From Viscum album (Eukaryota > Streptophyta > Magnoliopsida > Santalales > Viscaceae), in contig OY728133.1 of assembly GCA_963277665.1 (NCBI GenBank), positions 390,737,962 through 390,801,961 on the forward strand: 64,000 nucleotides of DNA, written 5' to 3'. Position numbers and translations under genes: made by a program. Positions 58,176 through 64,000 of the stretch are shown here, one piece after another. The notes beneath the pieces are model-generated. The model was given only the letters and a program-made list of their open reading frames with translations, was not told the DNA's origin and did not search any database. Each line of letters opens with the position of its first letter. The stretch's first letter is position 1.

Positions 58176-60181
58176 AGTATATCTTATAAACTGGATCCTG
58201 GTAAGTATATCTGAAAATCCTTAATAAATAATATCAAATAAAAAGGCTCATAAGCCTAATACTTGATAATACCTATGGGAATACCCATCTCACAATAAAT
58301 TATTTCAGGCACATGGTCCAAAAACTAGAAATCTCCTATAGAAATAATAGTTATATCTGCAGTAATATGGTGAATGCATAAATAAAAGAGTGAGGGTGAT
58401 TGAACACCTAGACCCACCACTACTGTAAAAACCTCTTAGTCTCAAAATTTTTGTATGTGTTCTAAGGTGAAACTCTCTACCATCTCTACCCAAACCCCCA
58501 AAACACTAGATCAGGGTCAGTCAAACATTAGGGCACCCACTGGGTCCCTCGGGTCACAACACTAGAGATGCAATCAAATTGGGACCCTCAAGGTATAAAC
58601 ATAAGAGAAGGTATCCCTATTAGGATCTTATACATATAAAGGGTATTTCAATATTTGACCCTAAAAAATGGTATACATAGGAAAGGAATTCTACATGGGA
58701 TCCTTGAAAAGAGTAAACAATTGTAGGAATCCTATAAGGGATTCTCTAGGTCAGCATGTAAGTGAAGTCATCCCACAGGGGACCCTCAGAAATAGTAGCA
58801 AGGTAGAGGTATCCTACATGGACGCCTCAAAAAAATTATGTTGAGGCATCCTAAATGGGATCATGTAGTTCAAATAATACATGCAGGCATCCTATAGGGG
58901 ATCCTCATAGACAACTAATCTCACAGCCTCCTGGGCCAGAAGGATACATCTCATAAGGTAGACATCCTCAAGGGAAAATCTATACAAGCATAAGTCAATA
59001 GAGATAGATCATGGTCCATCTCAGATCACGGTCTCACTCTCAAGGGATAACTAAAACTATTTTCTATAGGAATCCCCTCTCCATTATAGCTCGCTCAGCC
59101 TAAGACACCAATTAGGAGCCCTAGAAACACCCCTAAGGTTCCACCATCATGATCTATGTGGAAAAATTCTCAAAAAGGATTACTCATGTGTCTAATTCAT
59201 ACTTTAGAGAATAAATACATGAAAAAAACTCATAATGGTAGAAAGTAAGGAGTACATGACATGTATACTATACTACATGGTGTGTACTCTTGTATCTCCG
59301 CCTGGACATGTACTTCAGCCTAACATGGAATGTAACGCCATGTACATGGTGTTAAAGTTAATTACATGATGTGTAACCTACACGGGGAACCTACCCATGT
59401 ACCTCACATGGCCAAGCCTTGTATCTTGTCTTGGTCATGTACCTCTACATAGTGTGTGGCCTACTCAGGGTCTGGTCGTGTACTCTACATGTCCAAGTTC
59501 CCTTACACGAGTTGCTTGACCGATTACTCAACTACCTAGACAAGTTTGACCACACAATGTATACACCTAGTGCACGACATGTAGTTCTGAAAATTCATCT
59601 TCCCTGGACTGAAAGAACACATGGTGTGTGTTCCTAAACTACACACCGTGTGATCTAGATTTCTGAAGAGGAAACCCTTATGAATGGACCGAAACCCTGA
59701 TTTTCTCCACAAAAGATACAGATCAACCCCCAAGGGGTCCTAATTAGTAAAAATAAGGCATTAAAACTATAAAGTGGTAAATCTAAAAGGATTTATAGAA
59801 AAAACTTAAAAATTATATACCTTTGGGAAGAATCTCACAAAGCTTTTCTCATATTCATGTTCCACTGTTGTTGTATAATGATCTAACTCCTCTCGAGCTC
59901 CGTAGTGGCACCTCTCTTCTTCCCTATATCTCCTCCTCTCTTTTTCTATCTTATTCACATGAAGTAAAATAACTAGGGTCATGCATGATAATATGGGGGA
60001 GAAAAGTGAAAAGAAAAAAAAGAATAAAAGGTAAGAAAAGGAAAAGGGGCCCAGCCCCAGCACCTGACATGAGTTTATGGCTGGCCTAGGAAAAAAACCA
60101 CATTCCATAATCAATGATGTAGAAACAATCTCAATCCAATGTTTAGTTCATAATATATAGATGAATGAACATGTGATAATA

Positions 60182-60211
60182 AATTAATATTTAATTAATT
60201 AAATATTAATT
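60182..60211. repeat. 30-bp perfect palindrome in F 5' LTR
   Basis: Identical to 53824-53853. Confidence 0.85.
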
Positions 60212-60420
60212 ATTCCATGAAAATTTAAACGGTTCAAAATTATACCAAACTTCTATACTAGGGTAAGAACCCTATTTCAGGACCAAATAAGTGGTCATAA
60301 AAATTATATGAGATCATATTCTAGGGAAAAATTACTATTTTACCCCTTATAAGAATCTAAAATATAAAAAAATAAAATGTATTCTCAAAATTCAAGTTTT
60401 GAAAAACATGATTCCTTATA

Positions 60421-60425
60421 ATGTG
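60421..60425. repeat. Probable target duplication of element F, right copy
   Basis: ATGTG against ATTTG at 28271-28275. Confidence 0.6.
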
Positions 60426-63400
60426 TGCCTCAACATCCATATAATATTCATCTATCTAGTGTACTTTGACTTGATTCTTCTATGACCAATGCCTTTTATT
60501 TGATAAAACTTTTTCTATTGTACCTATGACCAAAAAACCTCTATCTGATGCCTCTGATCAAAACCAATAGTCGGTACAAGTTGGATTGGTAACTCTATCG
60601 GGTGCCTCTTCTATAACCAAGTATTTACTTGGTTGGAAACTCATGATATTCTAAAATATTCATCACTTCACTTCACTCACACATATGAAAAGTGTTGTTA
60701 CATACTGTATGTACTCCCCTTTATATAGGCCCAACTCTAGGTAAAATGGTGGGAACTCAAATATATTTTCCTACTCAACTCAAATTTGGGTTCTAGGCTT
60801 CCTTCTCATCACAAATTCATTGGAAACTTATCAACTCTTTTAGAATATTCCTGAAGATTATAAAAAAACTAGTATTTTTAACCTTATATTAACTTTCTTA
60901 ACCTCATTATTAAGAAACTTCTTTATTTTCCTTATATTTGTGAGATAACACATGTTGAATAACCATCTTGGAATCGTCTTGTTAAGGGATTTATAATGTT
61001 ATTGTAAATATTCTTGGGTATACATTTGGAATATGACTATCTGATGACATCTATTAATAACTCCTCCATCCATTGAATGGTCCTCTATCTAGTGCATTTA
61101 ATATTTCTCCATTTGGTAAATCACCACTCCAAAAACTACTTCAACTTATTGATTTGGTCAAATTAACTCAACACTTCTTCAATTGATGCTCTTCATATGC
61201 TCCCTCTAACCACTCACATTTTTTTCTAGATTTTTTTGTTTGATGAGTTGAAATTCCTTTATTTGGTCACCCTGCCTCAGCTTAAACTTATTACAATTCT
61301 TAGTTTATAAAATTCAAAATCGTATGTTTGATAACATTGTGATCCTTTTTTAATGCTCATATGTCTGATGGTTCTTAAACCAATCATCCTGACTTGAGAA
61401 ACTCATCCTGAAATCTTCTTTGATAAACCTCTAGATCAGTAGGACTTTATAAATTTTCCATCTGATAGAACTCAAGATTTATCTCAGTATTAATACATCT
61501 ATCTATTTCAGGAGTACCTTCATATATGTTTATCCAATGATATCATAAATCATTATTATATGTAAATATAGGAAAGTATGTTTGATGGATAATTAGTGAA
61601 CACTATCTATTTTTCTATTTTATGTAATTCATATGGTGCAACTTTGAACCTATCCATCCATTTATATTTTTAAATATCTATATTAACTTTCCTTCTACTG
61701 GAGGGATATAGTTTCTATTATACAAAACTTGGTCCAATAGATCTTCATTTGATAGAATTTATCCTTTAAAATAATTCACTCCTTGCATTCATAACACTGA
61801 GATTCATATAGATTGTAACTTAATATTTTCCACTTGAACTTCATAAAAACTATTTGTCCAATATAATTGATATGCTAGCCTTCAGTCACATTTTTCTGAT
61901 CATTGTCAGCAACTTCACTATATATTTGTCTTGTATTTTTTATATTCATGACTCCAAATTTGTACCTAGAACATTAAATTCTTCTCTATGTAAAAACTCA
62001 TGAGAACTCTAAATTTTTCAATATTGGGTTATAAAGACTCTTCATCTAGTAACATCATTCATGTTTCGCCCAATAACATCATGACACTACAACCTCATAC
62101 ATATACTATATCTTAATTTGATTACATCAGTCCGATGATCTAAACCTGTTGGCCTCAATCCATTACCATCAGTCTAATAACCTCAATTTCCCCTTTTATA
62201 CTCAATCTTGAATCATGAATATCTTCATAATGTTAGAAACTTAAAGATTGGTGTAACATTTTATGACTTTATAAGAAAGTTTCTTAACATGATTAAGGAA
62301 ACTTTATTAACCTCATTCGACACTTCATATGGAAACTTTCTTAATAGGCATAAGGAAAATTTCTTAATCTTCTCTAGTAACCCAAGCTTCGTTGTTGTAC
62401 TTCTTATGGTTTTCCCTTCAGACTAACTTTCTTTAGAGAACTTACTCAATCATCTTATCTGAAGGTAATTACTACTTCAAATTCACATAACATGGATAAT
62501 GCTTCTACAACTTTAAATATTCTCCTATATTCATTAGAAACACTATCTAATAAAAATTCCTTAAGAACATTTACCTAAAGAACCTTTACCTTTAACATCC
62601 TCATTGACTTTACAACAAACTATTGAAAATATATGCAATATATAAGCATCATTATCTGATGGGAACATAAAAATTGTATGTACATTTTATATATAATAAG
62701 GTTATTATATATAAAATATTATCTAAGATTAATTATTGAGACACCAATGATCTAATTCTTATGACATAAAATGTAGAATTCCAATGGTAAGGGCTACAAC
62801 AAGTATATTTGTACCATTGATATAAGAACAGATCTACTAGTATTATTATGGATGGAAATGAGTACCTGTTAACTGAGTACCCAACACAACCTGACTCGAT
62901 TAAATAGGGTTAGGGTAGTGATTGAATTATTATTTATAGGTTTAGGGTATCAAATTGAAAACTCGGTTAATAAAAATTTATTTTTAGGGTAGAACTCTTA
63001 GGGTATCATAAACCCAAACCTGATTATCAAAATTATTATTAATCAATCAATAATAAAATTTTAAATGAAATTAAAATTATAAATTTTATTTATTTATTTT
63101 GAGTTTGATCCATATTATATTAATAAGTAAATTTTAAATTTGAATTTTTTGACTATATCTTATTAAAAAAATTATAATTAAAAATTATGTTTAATTAATT
63201 TTATGACATGTTTATTATAGTTTTATTAATAAAATTTAAATATTTGAATTTCAAATTTGGTAATTTAAAGGATTGGGGTAGTTAAATGAGTAGTTAAAAA
63301 TATGAAAGGATAGAGTTATGGTAGTGAATTTAAAAAATAAACATGTTAAGGATGGGGAGGGATTTTTTAAAAATAAAAGGGTTAGGGTTCAGGTACCCAA

Positions 63401-64000
63401 ATTTCATAGGTGCCTGATTTTTTTTATCCTAAGTTATTATAAAACAAATAATAAGAGGTATAAATCAAGCCAAAAAAATGAACATACCTTGTACACCTTT
63501 GGAAAATTTGAATCTATCAGTCATTGTGGATATTCCCGGTTCATTGGCCCCATTCTCCTTGATGTTTTCACCTCTCATCCATGGTAGAGAGGTTTCAAGT
63601 ATTCTTCCATTGGCCCCTCATCCTAGCATATCATACAAGGTAGTTCATGAAAAGTGTTGGGGGATTTGTTGCAGGGAAGTCCCCATTAAACATCCCAATG
63701 AGTTGTATGGAATATAATTTTTCTTCCCAAAATTCCAAATGACTAATAAATCATGTTTATATAATTCTGTCAATAGTAGTAAACAACAATTATACATTAA
63801 TATAAGTAACATTTTTATTGAATTCTCATAAATTGACATATTATTCTATCAAACTGGAATCAAATAGGGAGAATAAAATATACCATATTCATGTTAGCAC
63901 ATTTATAGAAGTTTTACATCCAAAGAAGAATAAAAACAACCCAATTTGATTAAATCAATATCAAATATAGATAGAGAAATCAGTTAGAGAGAGCATCAAC
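60426..64000. other. Unassigned AT-rich right flank
   Basis: No supported gene. At 60430-62200 a loose motif of the form ATCTGATG / TATCTAGTG / TTTGATAG keeps recurring, as it also does left of F at 28140-28270. The two flanks may be halves of one old degenerate repeat split by F. The part beyond 62600 is AT-rich and otherwise featureless, apart from the candidate at 62860-63425. Confidence 0.45.
62860..63425. mobile_element. Possible non-autonomous element with imperfect inverted ends
   Basis: The left end has GAGTACCTGTTA and GAGTACCCAA. The right end, read in complement, has CAGGCACCTATG and GGGTACCTGAACC. The order of GTACC words is the same, about 565 bp apart, with GGGTTAGGG words just inside each end. 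No transposase and no clear target duplication. A chance AT-rich arrangement is possible. Confidence 0.3.

Larger units (their letters stand above)
28276..60420 (-). mobile_element. Element F: LARD-like LTR element, host of C, D and E
   Basis: Its two LTRs are 28276-54060 (split by element C; 3925 bp once C and its duplication are removed) and 56586-60420 (3835 bp). The primer site faces the high-coordinate LTR, so it reads on the minus strand. The 2.5 kb interior has no recognisable gag or pol. Large LTRs around a non-coding interior fit the LARD class, which relies on proteins made elsewhere. The first 125 LTR bases differ at roughly a quarter of positions, making it the oldest element here. 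Confidence 0.83.
56586..60420 (-). repeat. Element F 5' LTR
   Basis: 3835 bp, TGTAACGTTC to ATTCCTTATA, uninterrupted. It contains a TG run (57320-57352), 110-bp units (57950-58175), GGGATCC-type units (58560-58930), degenerate TACAC/GTGTA half-sites (59265-59655), the A/G tract and the 30-bp palindrome. Confidence 0.87.

Noticed and set aside
62906..63390. GGGTTAGGG words suggesting telomeric repeats
   Set aside because: Only isolated copies, and not the plant TTTAGGG array.

Overview
This looks like a repeat-filled intergenic stretch of a land-plant nuclear genome, probably a large one. I see no host protein gene, tRNA, rRNA or other RNA gene. The evidence is AT-rich DNA packed with degenerate LTR retrotransposons whose primer sites match plant initiator tRNA-Met (TGGTATCA...), plant-type Ty3/gypsy chromovirus proteins with a remnant C-terminal chromodomain, and one Ty1/copia element. 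The species cannot be named from this window.

Layout. Bases 1-1001 are an unassigned flank. Element A (1002-21217, minus strand) is a Ty3/gypsy chromovirus with 2.7-2.8 kb LTRs. It was interrupted by element B (4773-14632, plus strand), another chromovirus with 3.0 kb LTRs, which landed inside A's integrase and left a 5-bp duplication (CTTCC). B keeps gag, protease, reverse transcriptase (RT) and RNase H remnants, but its integrase is missing. Bases 21218-28270 are AT-rich and unassigned.

The right half is a four-level nest, all on the minus strand. Element F (28276-60420) has 3.8-3.9 kb LTRs and a 2.5 kb interior without recognisable coding sequence, so it is LARD-like. F's low-coordinate LTR was split by chromovirus C (30900-52754, duplication ACTCA). 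C was split between gag and protease by Ty1/copia element D (38286-47665, duplication TTCTT). D was split in its integrase by element E (40491-45766), also without recognisable coding sequence, with a 3.4 kb LTR. E's second LTR is cut to 184 bp, apparently by a deletion that also removed most of D's integrase. Bases 60426-64000 are unassigned.

Age order. Hand-compared LTR samples differ by about 25% (F), 14% (C), 16% (D) and 2.7% (E), and by about 19% (A) and 8% (B). This agrees with the nesting, except that C and D cannot be separated by these short samples. No element looks able to move by itself: every pol region carries stops, frameshifts, lost catalytic residues or deletions.

The most interesting signals are these. 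All ten in-frame stops in B's gag-protease frame are TAG or TGA, as expected from decay of methylated cytosine. B's LTR promoter has W-box-like palindromes, a cluster of TACACG-N-CGTGTA palindromes and a hairpin next to the TATA box. Every large LTR carries tandem arrays or conserved perfect palindromes. An ACTGTAG motif recurs in unrelated elements.
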